64,000 bases of DNA from Shumkonia mesophila (GCF_026163695.1 NZ_JAOTID010000002.1:89511-153510), one strand, 5' to 3'; shown: positions 38,909 to 47,436, counted from the stretch's first letter. The notes: generated by a model from the letters alone, not told the origin. Program-made: numbers and translations.

Positions 38909-39581
38909 GGCGGCGCTTTCCCTGGTGCGGGTGGGCCGCGCCTTCAAGCAGGCGCAGGGCCGCCTGGAGGTGCTGAAGGGCGCCGACCTGACCCTGATGC
39001 CGGGCGAGATGGTGGCCCTGATCGGCCCCTCGGGGGCCGGCAAGTCGACCCTGCTGCACATCGCCGGCCTGCTGGAAAAGCCCGATACCGGCGAGGTCAT
39101 CATCGCCGGGCAGTCGTGCGGCGGCGCCAACGACGACGCCCGTACCCAACTCCGGCGCCACCACATCGGCTTCGTTTACCAGTACCACCACCTGCTGCCC
39201 GAGTTCTCGGCGCTGGAGAACGTGGTGGTGCCCCAGATCATTGCCGGCATAAGCAAGGACGAGGCCCGGGCGCGGGCCCGCGAACTGCTGGGTGTGCTCG
39301 GCCTCGCGGCGCGTGAATCGCACCGGCCGGGCAAGCTGTCGGGCGGCGAGCAGCAGCGCGTTGCCATCGCGCGGGCCCTGGCCAACGCGCCCAGCCTGCT
39401 TCTGGCCGACGAGCCGACCGGCAACCTCGACCCCGAAACCGCCGCCGACGTTTTCGCCATGCTGCTCAAGCTGGCCCGCGGTGCCGGACTGGCGCTCCTG
39501 ATCGCCACCCACAACACCGAACTGGCGGCCCGCATGGACCGCACGGTGCGCCTGCAGAACGGGGTTCTGGTCGAGCAGTAA
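38901..39581 (+). CDS. lolD: Lipoprotein-releasing ABC transporter, ATPase LolD
   Basis: A 226-residue ATPase. Walker A is GPSGAGKST, the Q-loop lies in [18 protein letters not shown], the signature is LSGGEQQR, Walker B is [12 protein letters not shown], and the H-loop His is in ATHN. The gene is full-length. Its last 242 coding bases up to 39571 occur again, without a single change, at 41017-41258. The final two codons before the stop (EQ) differ from the copy (AV), so the present 3' end comes from the inserted DNA. Confidence 0.95.
   Translation: MSEAALSLVRVGRAFKQAQGRLEVLKGADLTLMPGEMVALIGPSGAGKSTLLHIAGLLEKPDTGEVIIAGQSCGGANDDARTQLRRHHIGFVYQYHHLLPEFSALENVVVPQIIAGISKDEARARARELLGVLGLAARESHRPGKLSGGEQQRVAIARALANAPSLLLADEPTGNLDPETAADVFAMLLKLARGAGLALLIATHNTELAARMDRTVRLQNGVLVEQ
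39330..39571 (+). repeat. 242-bp perfect direct repeat, copy A (3' part of lolD)
   Basis: These bases are identical to 41017-41258 throughout; homology stops abruptly at both ends. The repeat covers the LolD signature motif, Walker B and H-loop. The distance between copies is 1687 bases. Confidence 0.97.
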
Positions 39582-39709
39582 GGTTCCGGAGCACTCGCCT
39601 CTCAGATCACCACCCTAGGTGACTGCCTTCGCAGCCGCCTTCCAAGTACCACCAGACGCTATGTTAGTAACAGCGCGGCCACCACTTGTGGGGGTGCGGG
39701 ATTCCAGCC

Positions 39710-40228
39710 ATGTTTGCCCCTATGGCAGACTCTTCGGACCCGAATGTCTGGACCTACATTATTTCTGCGGCCATTGGTCTCGTTGGCGCAGTTGCAGGTA
39801 CCGCTGGCGGCATCTACATTGAGCGCTATCGCGCCCGTCTGAACCGCGAAGGTTCCCGACTTGACCGGGACCAGCAGCGGAACGCCATCGAGGCTGCGCT
39901 GTTCGGAGAGGCCAACTTCCTTCACTCCAACTGGAGCCACTACGCCAGAGAGTCGAGTCGATTTGGCGCCTCGCCTTTCGAAGATGCCCAAGCGATTAGG
40001 TGCCTCAAAACCCCGTTTCTCGAAAAGGCCAGCGGGGACATCGACCTGTTCGACATGGAAACTGCGGCAGCGATTGCTCGGCTCATTCACACGCGTAGCG
40101 CCATTGACGCTGAACTCGGAAAGACAATAAGCAGGGAAGAATGGATGACGCACACCCGTATGCAGGAAGGCATCCGGGCTGCAGAAAAACTGATCGAAGT
40201 TCTGAAACGCAAGCATATCAAATCCTGA
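39710..40228 (+). CDS. Unknown single-pass membrane protein 1 of the inserted module
   Basis: A 172-residue protein of unknown function. After about 12 residues there is one membrane helix (WTYIISAAIGLVGAVAGTA, about 14-34). A charged stalk follows (IERYRARLNREGSRLDRDQQ) leading into AIEAALFGEANFL and a helical cytoplasmic domain. The layout and the stalk-then-ALFGE pattern match the next gene. ATG at 39710 is used; ATG at 39722 (MADSSDP) is an alternative and TTG at 39686 is unlikely. The sequence is less GC-rich than the flanking lolD and dnaE. It lies entirely inside the repeat-bracketed insertion. Confidence 0.65.
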   Translation: MFAPMADSSDPNVWTYIISAAIGLVGAVAGTAGGIYIERYRARLNREGSRLDRDQQRNAIEAALFGEANFLHSNWSHYARESSRFGASPFEDAQAIRCLKTPFLEKASGDIDLFDMETAAAIARLIHTRSAIDAELGKTISREEWMTHTRMQEGIRAAEKLIEVLKRKHIKS

Positions 40229-40344
40229 CATTTATCGCTCACCTTTGCCAAACTTGACCAGCCCCAAGACCACACCGCCGCTTGCCCACCAAGCGGGAAT
40301 TGCTCACACTTTCTACCCACGGAAGAATTCACGGGGGACAACCG

Positions 40345-40980
40345 ATGTGGGAATGGATCCAGGGCCTTCAGCCCGGCGCGGCGACCTTCCTCGGCGCCCT
40401 AGCCGGATCGCTGTTCGGCCTACTCGCAATCCTCGCTGGCGCGATGTTCAATGCCCACCTTAATCGCAAGCGCGACGACCGTCTGCGGGAGGAGGAACGC
40501 GAGGCTCTGTCCAATGCCCTCTTTGGAATTCTGGGAGCAATTCGAACCTCCATAGCAACCCGTACGTCTTACCTGACGCCGTCCATGTCCGATGCTAGTT
40601 GGGATCTTGTTGCCTGCCCCATTCCCCTGCTTGCCGACCTTCAAAGTATGTACCTTCAGTTGGGTAACCTGGATCCGGATGTTGCTAAGCGGATTTTTGA
40701 TTTCGTCGAATTCGTCGGAGAGGTCGAAGGTCTGCTTAGTCGAGTTCGCAATGGAACATTTGTTGCCCCCGAGTCCTCCGAAACGGTCAGGCCATTGTTC
40801 GAAATGACTTTTGGGAGGGCCGCAGAACTTCAAAGACTTCTTGCCCCTAGCATCGGAGAGAAAGCGAAAGTCTTGAGGGTACTAGAAATGGACATAGCGT
40901 CATGGAGCCTGGGCAAACGAAAAACCGAACATCCCTTACCCCCACATGTTTGCGGTGACGCGAAGCCCAATGACGTCTGA
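40345..40980 (+). CDS. Unknown single-pass membrane protein 2 of the inserted module
   Basis: A 211-residue protein of unknown function. A hydrophobic segment near the N-terminus (ATFLGALAGSLFGLLAILAG, about 13-33) is followed by the charged stalk LNRKRDDRLREEEREAL and ALFGILGAIR. The helical domain holds PIPLLADLQSMYLQLGNLDPDVAKRI. The same order (helix, stalk, ALFG, then a segment with P..L and a DxD/DP turn) occurs in the preceding gene, so the two are probably distant paralogues. ATG at 40345 has GGGGGA 7 bases upstream. The 3' half is clearly lower in GC than the core genes. The stop codon is directly followed by the lolD remnant. Confidence 0.7.
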   Translation: MWEWIQGLQPGAATFLGALAGSLFGLLAILAGAMFNAHLNRKRDDRLREEEREALSNALFGILGAIRTSIATRTSYLTPSMSDASWDLVACPIPLLADLQSMYLQLGNLDPDVAKRIFDFVEFVGEVEGLLSRVRNGTFVAPESSETVRPLFEMTFGRAAELQRLLAPSIGEKAKVLRVLEMDIASWSLGKRKTEHPLPPHVCGDAKPNDV

Positions 40981-41268
40981 GCGCTCGCCGACGGCCGTTT
41001 GCACGCCCGCCGTCCCGGCAAGCTGTCGGGCGGCGAGCAGCAGCGCGTTGCCATCGCGCGGGCCCTGGCCAACGCGCCCAGCCTGCTTCTGGCCGACGAG
41101 CCGACCGGCAACCTCGACCCCGAAACCGCCGCCGACGTTTTCGCCATGCTGCTCAAGCTGGCCCGCGGTGCCGGACTGGCGCTCCTGATCGCCACCCACA
41201 ACACCGAACTGGCGGCCCGCATGGACCGCACGGTGCGCCTGCAGAACGGGGTTCTGGTGGCGGTCTGA
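40981..41268 (+). pseudogene. Truncated lolD copy (3' end only)
   Basis: An open frame of 96 codons that begins in mid-gene with [22 protein letters not shown] and runs to TGA at 41266. It encodes the ABC signature, Walker B and H-loop but has no Walker A, so it cannot be a working ATPase. From 41017 to 41258 it is identical to lolD. Before that, about 36 bases read like LolD (compare [12 protein letters not shown]) but differ in sequence, so this stretch comes from another lolD version. The end, VLVAV, is probably the ancestral lolD C-terminus. Confidence 0.85.
41017..41258 (+). repeat. 242-bp perfect direct repeat, copy B
   Basis: Identical to 39330-39571. Recombination between the two copies would remove 1687 bases, including both unknown genes, and leave one intact lolD ending in AV followed by dnaE. 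Confidence 0.97.
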
Positions 41269-41279
41269 TCGCGGCAATT

Positions 41280-41381
41280 CCCCCCCTCCCTGTCCCTCCC
41301 CCGCAAGGGGGGAGGGAACGCCATGGCGCCGCCTTGCCCCTTTCTCCCTCCCCCTTGATGGGGGAGGGGTGGGGAGGGGGT
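41280..41381. repeat. C/G-rich palindromic repeat before dnaE
   Basis: Two hairpins of the form CCCTCCCCC-loop-GGGGGAGGG lie within a larger inverted arrangement (CCCCCTCCC ... GGGGAGGGGG). This is a common intergenic repeat type in high-GC Alphaproteobacteria. It may end the lolD transcript. Confidence 0.6.
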
Positions 41382-41466
41382 GCCTGCCCGCAATTAGTTG
41401 TGGATAACGCCGCCCGGCCGTCCATATCCGGCTGACAGGGGCGCGCGGCTGTGGAATCCTGACGGC

Positions 41467-44400
41467 ATGTCCCACGCCGATTTCGTGCACCTTCGCGTCC
41501 ATACCGCGTACTCCCTGCTGGAAGGGGCGATGCGCGTCCCCGACGTGGTCAAGCTGGCCCGCGACAGGCGCATGCCGGCGGTCGCCATGACCGACACCAA
41601 CAACATGTTCGGCGCCATGGAGTTCTCGGGCGCCTGCGCCGGGGCCGGCATCCAGCCCATTCTCGGCTGCCAGTTGGCCGTCGGCCGCGACGACGCGGAC
41701 AAGTTCCGCGGCGCCCCCGCCGGCAACGGGCCGCGCGGCGTTCGCGCCACCACCGATCCCCTGGTCCTGCTGGCCCGGAACGACGCCGGTTACCGCAACC
41801 TCCTGAACCTGCTCAAGATCGCCTATCTCGACGCTGACGCCGAGGCCGACCCGCAGGTCTCGCTGGCGGCGCTGGAGGCCCACGGCGAGGGGCTGATCGC
41901 GCTGACCGGCGGCCCGGCCGGCCCGGTCGGCCGGCTGCTGGCCGAGGGCCAGGCGGACGAGGCCGAGGCCCTGCTGGCCCGCCTCAAGGCGGCGTTCCCC
42001 GGCGCCCTGTATGTCGAGCTGATGCGCCACGGCCTGGACGCCGAGGCGGCCGTCGAGCCGGCGCTGATCGATCTCGCCTACGCCCACGACCTGCCGCTGG
42101 TCGCCACCAACGAGGTGTTCTTCTCCGGCCCCGACATGTACGAGGCGCACGACGCCTTGATCTGCATCGCGGGGGGCACCTACGTGTCCGAGACGGACCG
42201 CCGGCGCCTCACCCCCGACCACGGCTTCAAGAGCGCCGAGGAGATGCGCGTGCTCTTCGCCGACCTTCCCGAGGCCGTCGACAACACCCTGGTCATCGCC
42301 CGGCGCTGCGCCTTCATGGTCGAGAAGATCGACCCCATCCTGCCACCCTACGACTGCGGCCCCGGCCAGAGCGAGCGCGATGTCCTGCGCGCCAAGGTCA
42401 AGGAGGGCCTGGAGGCCCGCCTGGAGGCCCAGGTCCTGCGCCCGGAGATGACCGGGGAGGAGCGCCAGGCGGCGGCCAAGCCCTATCGCGAGCGCATGGG
42501 CTACGAGTTGGGCGTGATCATGGAGATGGGCTTCACCGGCTATTTCCTGATCGTCGCCGAATTCATCCAGTGGGCCAAGGCGCACGGCATCCCGGTCGGC
42601 CCCGGCCGCGGCTCGGGCGCCGGCTCGGTGGTGGCCTGGGCGCTGACCATCACCGACCTCGACCCGCTGCGCTTCGGGCTTTTGTTCGAACGCTTCCTCA
42701 ACCCCGAGCGGGTGTCGATGCCCGACTTCGACATCGACTTCTGCCAGGACCAGCGCGACAAGGTGATCCGCCACGTCCAGGAGAAGTACGGCCGCGACAA
42801 GGTGGCCCAGATCATCACCTTCGGCAAGCTGCAGGCCCGGGCCGTGCTGCGCGACGTCGGGCGGGTGCTGCAGATGCCCTATGCCCAGGTCGACCGCATC
42901 TGCAAGCTGGTGCCCAACAACCCAGCCAACCCGATGACGCTCGATGAAGCGCGCGCCGCCGAACCGCAGCTTCGCCAGATGATCGGCGAGGATCCGGCGG
43001 TCGAGCGGCTGTTCAACATCGCCCGCCGGCTGGAGGGGCTTTATCGCCACGCCTCGACGCACGCCGCCGGCGTCGTCATTGGCGACCGGCCGCTGGAGCA
43101 GTTGGTGCCGCTCTATCGCGATCCGCGTTCCGACATGCCGGTCACCGGCTTCAACATGAAGTACGTCGAATCGGCCGGGCTGGTGAAGTTCGACTTCCTG
43201 GGCCTGAAGACCCTGACCGTGCTGGCCAAGGCGGTGGACCTGGTGGCCAAGCGCGGGGTTTCGCTCAACCTTTCGCACCTGCCGCTGGACGACGCCGCCA
43301 CCTTCGAGCTGCTGGCCCGCGGCGAGACGACCGGCGTGTTCCAGCTGGAAAGCTCGGGCATGCGCGACATCCTGCGCAAGATGAAGCCCGACACCTTCGA
43401 GGACATCATCGCCATCGTGGCGCTTTACCGGCCGGGCCCGATGGACAACATCCCCAGCTACATCCGGCGCAAGCACGGCGACGAGGCGCCCGACTATCTG
43501 TACCCGACGCTGGAAGGCATCCTGAAAGAGACCTTCGGCATCATCATCTACCAGGAACAGGTGATGCAGATCGCCCAGGAGCTGTCGGGCTACACGCTGG
43601 GCGGCGCCGACCTGCTGCGCCGCGCCATGGGCAAGAAGATCAAGGCCGAGATGGACAAGCAGCGGGCCATCTTCGTCGACGGCGCGGTGGCCCGCAAGGT
43701 GCCCCAGGCCAAGGCCTCCGACATCTTCGACCTGGTCGCCAAGTTCGCCGGCTACGGCTTCAACAAGTCGCACGCCGCGGCCTATGCCCTGGTCGCCTAC
43801 CAGACCGCCTATCTCAAGGCCAACCATCCGGTCGAGTTCATGGCCGCCTCGATGACGCTCGACATGCACAACACCGATAAACTGGCCGGCTATCGCCAGG
43901 AGTTGAACCGCCTGGGCATCGCGCTCCTGCCCCCCGACATCAATATTTCGGAGGCCGAGTTCACCGTCGAGCCCGGCGCCGCCGGCGGCCAGGGCGCCGT
44001 GCGCTATGCGCTGGGGGCCATCAAGAACGTCGGCGTGGCGGCGATGCAGGCCCTGGTCGCCGAGCGCGGCAAGGGCGGCCCGTTCAAGAGCCTGACCGAC
44101 CTCGCCGGCCGCTTCGACGCCCACGCGGTGAACAAGCGCCAGATGGAGAACCTGACCCGGGCCGGCGCGCTGGACCCGCTGAACCGCAATCGCCGCCAGG
44201 TGTTCGACGGCATCGACCGCCTGCTGCGCCAGGCCGCCGCGGCGGCGCACGAGCGGGCCAGCAACCAGATGGGCCTGTTCGGCGGCGGCGCGGCGCCGGT
44301 GGCGATGGCCGAGGAGAAGCTGCCCGACACCCCCGACTGGACGGCCATGGACCGCCTGCGCGAGGAATTCGACGCCATCGGCTTCTATCTTTCCGCCCAT

Positions 44401-44961
44401 CCGCTCGATTCCTACGGCAAAAGCCTGGAGCGGGTGGGCGCCCAACGCTCGGCCGACATCCTGGCGGCCGGCCGTTCGGGGCAGGTGACGCTGGCCGGCA
44501 CCGTGATGGCCAAGCGCGAGCGCACCTCGGCCAAGGGCAGCCGCTACGCCTTCGTCACCTGCTCGGACGCCTCGGGAGTGTTCGAGGTGACGGTGTTCTC
44601 CGAGGTGCTGGCCTCGGCCCGCGACCTGCTGGAGGTCGGCAACTCGATCCTCATCAAGGCCTCCGCCCAGTTCGAGGGCGAAGGGGTGCGCTTCACCACC
44701 CACGCCATTTCCTCGCTCAAGGAGGCGACGGCGGGCACCAGCCCCGGCATGAAGGTGCGCCTGGCCTCGGCCTCGCCGCTGCCGCGCCTCAAGGAGACGC
44801 TCTCCGGCCAGGGGCGCGGGCGGGGCCGCGTCAAGCTGGTCTGCGGGCTGGAGGCGGGGGCCGAGGTGGAGGTGGCGCTGCCCGGCGGCTACAAGGTGTC
44901 GCCCTCGCTGATCTGGGCGGTCCAGGAAATCCCCGGCGTCCTCGCCGCCGAGGAGATGTGA
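41467..44961 (+). CDS. dnaE: DNA polymerase III alpha subunit
   Basis: A 1164-residue replicative polymerase of the DnaE1 type. It has a PHP domain at the N-terminus (FVHLRVHTAYSLLEGA) and palm-domain catalytic acids in MPDFDIDFCQDQR. GRGSGAGSVVAWAL and HASTHAAGVVIGDRPL are further core motifs. It has a fingers/helix-hairpin-helix region and a C-terminal OB domain (VTLAGTVMAKRERTSAKGSRYAF). Length is normal. The start at 41467 gives the standard MSHADFVHLRVH; open sequence upstream is non-conserved. Confidence 0.97.
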   Translation: MSHADFVHLRVHTAYSLLEGAMRVPDVVKLARDRRMPAVAMTDTNNMFGAMEFSGACAGAGIQPILGCQLAVGRDDADKFRGAPAGNGPRGVRATTDPLVLLARNDAGYRNLLNLLKIAYLDADAEADPQVSLAALEAHGEGLIALTGGPAGPVGRLLAEGQADEAEALLARLKAAFPGALYVELMRHGLDAEAAVEPALIDLAYAHDLPLVATNEVFFSGPDMYEAHDALICIAGGTYVSETDRRRLTPDHGFKSAEEMRVLFADLPEAVDNTLVIARRCAFMVEKIDPILPPYDCGPGQSERDVLRAKVKEGLEARLEAQVLRPEMTGEERQAAAKPYRERMGYELGVIMEMGFTGYFLIVAEFIQWAKAHGIPVGPGRGSGAGSVVAWALTITDLDPLRFGLLFERFLNPERVSMPDFDIDFCQDQRDKVIRHVQEKYGRDKVAQIITFGKLQARAVLRDVGRVLQMPYAQVDRICKLVPNNPANPMTLDEARAAEPQLRQMIGEDPAVERLFNIARRLEGLYRHASTHAAGVVIGDRPLEQLVPLYRDPRSDMPVTGFNMKYVESAGLVKFDFLGLKTLTVLAKAVDLVAKRGVSLNLSHLPLDDAATFELLARGETTGVFQLESSGMRDILRKMKPDTFEDIIAIVALYRPGPMDNIPSYIRRKHGDEAPDYLYPTLEGILKETFGIIIYQEQVMQIAQELSGYTLGGADLLRRAMGKKIKAEMDKQRAIFVDGAVARKVPQAKASDIFDLVAKFAGYGFNKSHAAAYALVAYQTAYLKANHPVEFMAASMTLDMHNTDKLAGYRQELNRLGIALLPPDINISEAEFTVEPGAAGGQGAVRYALGAIKNVGVAAMQALVAERGKGGPFKSLTDLAGRFDAHAVNKRQMENLTRAGALDPLNRNRRQVFDGIDRLLRQAAAAAHERASNQMGLFGGGAAPVAMAEEKLPDTPDWTAMDRLREEFDAIGFYLSAHPLDSYGKSLERVGAQRSADILAAGRSGQVTLAGTVMAKRERTSAKGSRYAFVTCSDASGVFEVTVFSEVLASARDLLEVGNSILIKASAQFEGEGVRFTTHAISSLKEATAGTSPGMKVRLASASPLPRLKETLSGQGRGRGRVKLVCGLEAGAEVEVALPGGYKVSPSLIWAVQEIPGVLAAEEM

Positions 44962-44990
44962 CGCCGCCTCTCCGGTGCTTCGCTCCGTCC

Positions 44991-45197
44991 GTCATGGCCG
45001 GGCTTGCCCCACGGCTGTCCGGTTAAAGCTTTCCTGCCTTCAGGGCGGGCTCTTCGGTCATCCAACGCTCCCCAACGTCGTCATGGCCGGAACAAGTCCG
45101 GCCATGACGATTTTGAGAGGCGCATGGGTGCCCAAGAGCTCGTCTTGGTAGCAGAAAAATTTAAACCGGACAGCCGTGCAACGAGTGTGGGCATGAC
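44991..45197. repeat. MITE-like palindromic element with nested hairpin
   Basis: The outer arms GTCATG (44991) / CATGAC (45192-45197) continue, after a less conserved stretch, into ACGGCTGTCCGGTT (45011-45024) / AACCGGACAGCCGT (45164-45177), a perfect 14-bp pair. Nested inside is CGTCATGGCCGG/CCGGCCATGACG (45079-45109), a perfect 12-bp palindrome with the same GTCATGGCCGG sequence as the left end. This suggests one repeat copy landed in another. Confidence 0.65.
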
Positions 45198-45234
45198 GGC
45201 CTTTGAGCGGGGGCCGTCAAAGCCATCGGCGTGT

Positions 45235-45380
45235 TAGAGCATTTTGCGTTCAGGCGAAACCATCTCTTGCGTCACTCCCGCGCAGGCGGGAGTCCAGAAC
45301 GGCCGTTTGGCCTGGATTCCCGCTTTCGCGGGAATGACGAGAAATGAATTGGCAATTCCGTACGATCGCAAACCGCTCTA
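45235..45380. repeat. Composite repeat: TAGAGC-ended element containing a GTCAYTCCCGC element
   Basis: The outer ends TAGAGC (45235-45240) and GCTCTA (45375-45380) are inverted, extended by GCG/CGC inside. Within lies a 68-bp unit (45271-45338) that starts GTCACTCCCGC and ends GCGGGAATGAC, itself made of two small hairpins (CCCGC/GCGGG). The inner unit resembles widespread proteobacterial intergenic repeats. Confidence 0.65.
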
Positions 45381-45636
45381 GCATGGAAATGACGATTATG
45401 CGGTTTTGTTCATATGCCTTAACGCGTTGAAATAGAACGGAAACTTAGGGAATCGCCGAAAAAAACCTCGTCATTTCTCGTCATTTTACGGTTTTTCGCT
45501 TTGGAATCAGAAGGTTAAGGGGGATCTTCCGCCCCCTCCGGTGACAAGCATGTTTACCTGTCAAAGAACGAAAAAAGGAATAATATCACATTAAGGGACG
45601 AATGTCAATGGATCGCCGCGCGGCCCCGCCGGCGGC

Positions 45637-46218
45637 TCACGGCGCCGCCATCTCCAGTTCCCGGCTGCGGCCGAGGCGGGTCATCCATTCGAAGAACGAG
45701 GGGTCGTGCCGCAATTGGTGGTGATAGTGCCGGCCCAGTGCCTTCGTCAGCCGGCCGCCGCGGCGCAGCAGATCGTCGGCATGGCCGACCATGACCGAGT
45801 TGGGCCACGCCTGCGGGCGGATATCCCTGAGGCGGGCGAACAGCCGATCCTCCGCCTCGTCCGGGTAGACCTGGGCCAGCAGCGACAGCATCGCCGCCGT
45901 GGAGCGCGACACCCCCATCTGGCAATGGATCAGCAGGTGGCCCTCGGCGCGGTCCGCGCTCGAGGCCTCGAGGTCGGCGCCGAAGCGCAGGATATCCTCG
46001 ACATGCCGGCGCGTCGGCAGGATCTGCCCGGCCCTCGGCTCGATGATGTCGTGGACGCGCAGCGTGATGCGATGATGCGCGCCATAGAGCTGGAAGGCGT
46101 CGATCTCGGGCCAGCCGGGATCGAGCAGCGAGAGGACGTGGGTGACGTTGCGGGCCCGCTGGGCCGGCAGTTCGTCGATGCCGCAGACGGTGAGGACGGA
46201 AATGGAGAGGGGCTTCAT
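45637..46218 (-). CDS. Dual-specificity/tyrosine phosphatase-like protein
   Basis: A 193-residue protein with the cysteine phosphatase signature HCQMGVSRS (HCx5R) at about 98-106. The upstream segment NVTHVLSLLDPG and HDIIEP likely contributes the general acid. Members of this group appear in Alphaproteobacteria as stand-alone genes of unknown substrate. The gene is single, flanked by repeats on one side and the toxin gene on the other. Confidence 0.85.
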   Translation of the reverse strand: MKPLSISVLTVCGIDELPAQRARNVTHVLSLLDPGWPEIDAFQLYGAHHRITLRVHDIIEPRAGQILPTRRHVEDILRFGADLEASSADRAEGHLLIHCQMGVSRSTAAMLSLLAQVYPDEAEDRLFARLRDIRPQAWPNSVMVGHADDLLRRGGRLTKALGRHYHHQLRHDPSFFEWMTRLGRSRELEMAAP

Positions 46219-46270
46219 GCGAGAGGGGCCTTATGAGGAGTGCTTGGGGGAGTGAAGAGCAATGGGCGCA

Positions 46271-46666
46271 TTAGGGAACTTCGTCGACATATTGTTTAAA
46301 CCATTCAACGGCCTCTTCGAATCCGATTGCGCGGGTCGCCAGTCCGAGAATCAAACTCTCCAGATCGCCGTTGTCATTTTCCGTCTCTCGCAGGCGATAG
46401 CCGCTCTTTTCCAGAAACAGATTGCAGAGGATAAAAGCGGTTCGTTTGTTACCGTCGGTGAAGCCATGGTTGCAGGCCACCGAGTGGACGAGTGCGGCCG
46501 CTTTCTTGTAAATCGGCCGATAGTATCCGTTGTACGGTCGGCATATCGCGGACTCGATCAGGTTTTGATCCTGAATGCCCGAACGCCCGCCGTAGAGAAT
46601 CGCGATCTCGTGCGCCGAGATCGCATCCCCAAGCTTGATGCGGTAGTGACGCCTATTTCTTGGCAA
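46271..46666 (-). CDS. Doc/Fic-type toxin (death-on-curing family)
   Basis: About 131 residues. The Fic/Doc core is HGFTDGNKRTAF (H-x-F-x-D-G-N-K/R), with an N-terminal IQDQNLIESAICRPYNGYY segment typical of Doc. Doc toxins phosphorylate EF-Tu and stop translation; that activity is inferred. No ATG lies at a suitable place. TTG at 46666, which overlaps the antitoxin 3' end by 14 bases, is the best start. It ends in a short acidic tail (WFKQYVDEVP). Confidence 0.82.
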   Translation of the reverse strand: MPRNRRHYRIKLGDAISAHEIAILYGGRSGIQDQNLIESAICRPYNGYYRPIYKKAAALVHSVACNHGFTDGNKRTAFILCNLFLEKSGYRLRETENDNGDLESLILGLATRAIGFEEAVEWFKQYVDEVP

Positions 46667-46871
46667 GGCGTTCCAGTGCCTTCGCGTTGGCCTTCGCGAT
46701 GCGCTTGATCGATGCGGCCGAGCTTGGTGAGGTGATAATGGTTTCCTGCGATCCATGACTGGAGGCGACCACCCAAATATCCCCGCCTCGCACGGTCTGG
46801 CCGCCGGAGTGGATGATTTTTCCGGAGGTGGCCGACCTTCCGATTTTCCTTGGCGCACTCTTATTGGTCAT
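46653..46871 (-). CDS. Probable antitoxin of the Doc pair
   Basis: A 72-residue basic protein: an N-terminal Lys/Arg/Ser-rich stretch, a central beta-like section (VRGGDIWVVASSHGSQETIIT) and a C-terminal helix (IKRIAKANAKALERLAKK). It does not look like Phd, the usual Doc antitoxin with an N-terminal AbrB/YefM-like fold. The antitoxin role is inferred from its size, position and 14-base overlap with the toxin gene. No clear ribosome binding site was seen. Confidence 0.6.
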   Translation of the reverse strand: MTNKSAPRKIGRSATSGKIIHSGGQTVRGGDIWVVASSHGSQETIITSPSSAASIKRIAKANAKALERLAKK

Positions 46872-47062
46872 TTGAATTCGAGTCCCACCGAAACGCCGTA
46901 TCTATATTCAGACGGCATGTTACCAAATTGGTAGGGGGCACTCCATAAGTCCAGTATGCCAACATTACCGCGCGACGGTGAAGCCGCCGCATGGAACATT
47001 CGGCGCCAACTCTGGAGACCGGCGGACGGCCTGCCCATATCCTTAAGGGAAGGAGGCGAGAC

Positions 47063-47410
47063 ATGCTGATAGCGGCAGGACGGAGTATCGCTCTGGTGGC
47101 GATGCTGATTGGCCTTGCCACGGCCCCGGCCTTTGCGGCATCCCCGATGGGCGAAATACAGTTCGCCGGGGAGCTTCCCGCCGAACCGGTGGTCCGGCTC
47201 AAGAATTCGGCCGTCAAGGCGACGCAGCAGAACCTGCGCCGGCAGGGCTATGCGCCCGGCCGCGCGGACGGGCAGTTGACCCCCCGCACGCGCGAAGCTA
47301 TCCGCTCGTTCCAGCGGGACTGCGGCCTGCCGGTCAATTCCTCGGCCGTCGCGGCGACCGGCGACAGGCTGAACAACCCCGCAAGCTGCCCCAGCGCCGG
47401 TTCGAAATAG
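47063..47410 (+). CDS. Secreted peptidoglycan-binding-domain protein
   Basis: A 115-residue protein with a signal peptide (ending PAFA, about 25). One PG_binding_1-type domain (about 50-100) has VKATQQNLRRQGYAPGRADGQ and TPRTREAIRSFQRDCGLP. Two Cys residues (DC, SC) may form a disulfide. ATG at 47063 has AGGAGG 7-8 bases upstream; upstream ATG at 46991 is not supported. It probably binds the cell wall but has no catalytic domain. Confidence 0.82.
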   Translation: MLIAAGRSIALVAMLIGLATAPAFAASPMGEIQFAGELPAEPVVRLKNSAVKATQQNLRRQGYAPGRADGQLTPRTREAIRSFQRDCGLPVNSSAVAATGDRLNNPASCPSAGSK

Positions 47411-47436
47411 CCGCCTAGGCCGTGGACCTATTACGC

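Larger units (their letters stand above)
44962..45636. other. 675-bp repeat-rich intergenic region after dnaE
   Basis: No gene is supported. The region holds two palindromic elements (44991-45197 and 45235-45380, listed separately). It also has a CGAAAAAAACC/GGTTTTTCG hairpin (45457-45498) with the tandem repeat TCGTCATTT in its loop, and an AGGGGG/CCCCCT hairpin (45518-45537). The last two lie beyond the 3' end of the minus-strand phosphatase gene and may end its transcript. Confidence 0.6.

Noticed and set aside
39582-41016. Insertion sequence between lolD and dnaE
   Set aside because: No transposase and no terminal inverted repeats; the flanks are a 242-bp direct repeat of host gene sequence, far longer than a transposition target duplication.
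44962-45636. CRISPR array in the repeat-rich gap after dnaE
   Set aside because: The repeats are inverted and nested, not regularly spaced direct repeats with spacers. No cas gene is in the window.
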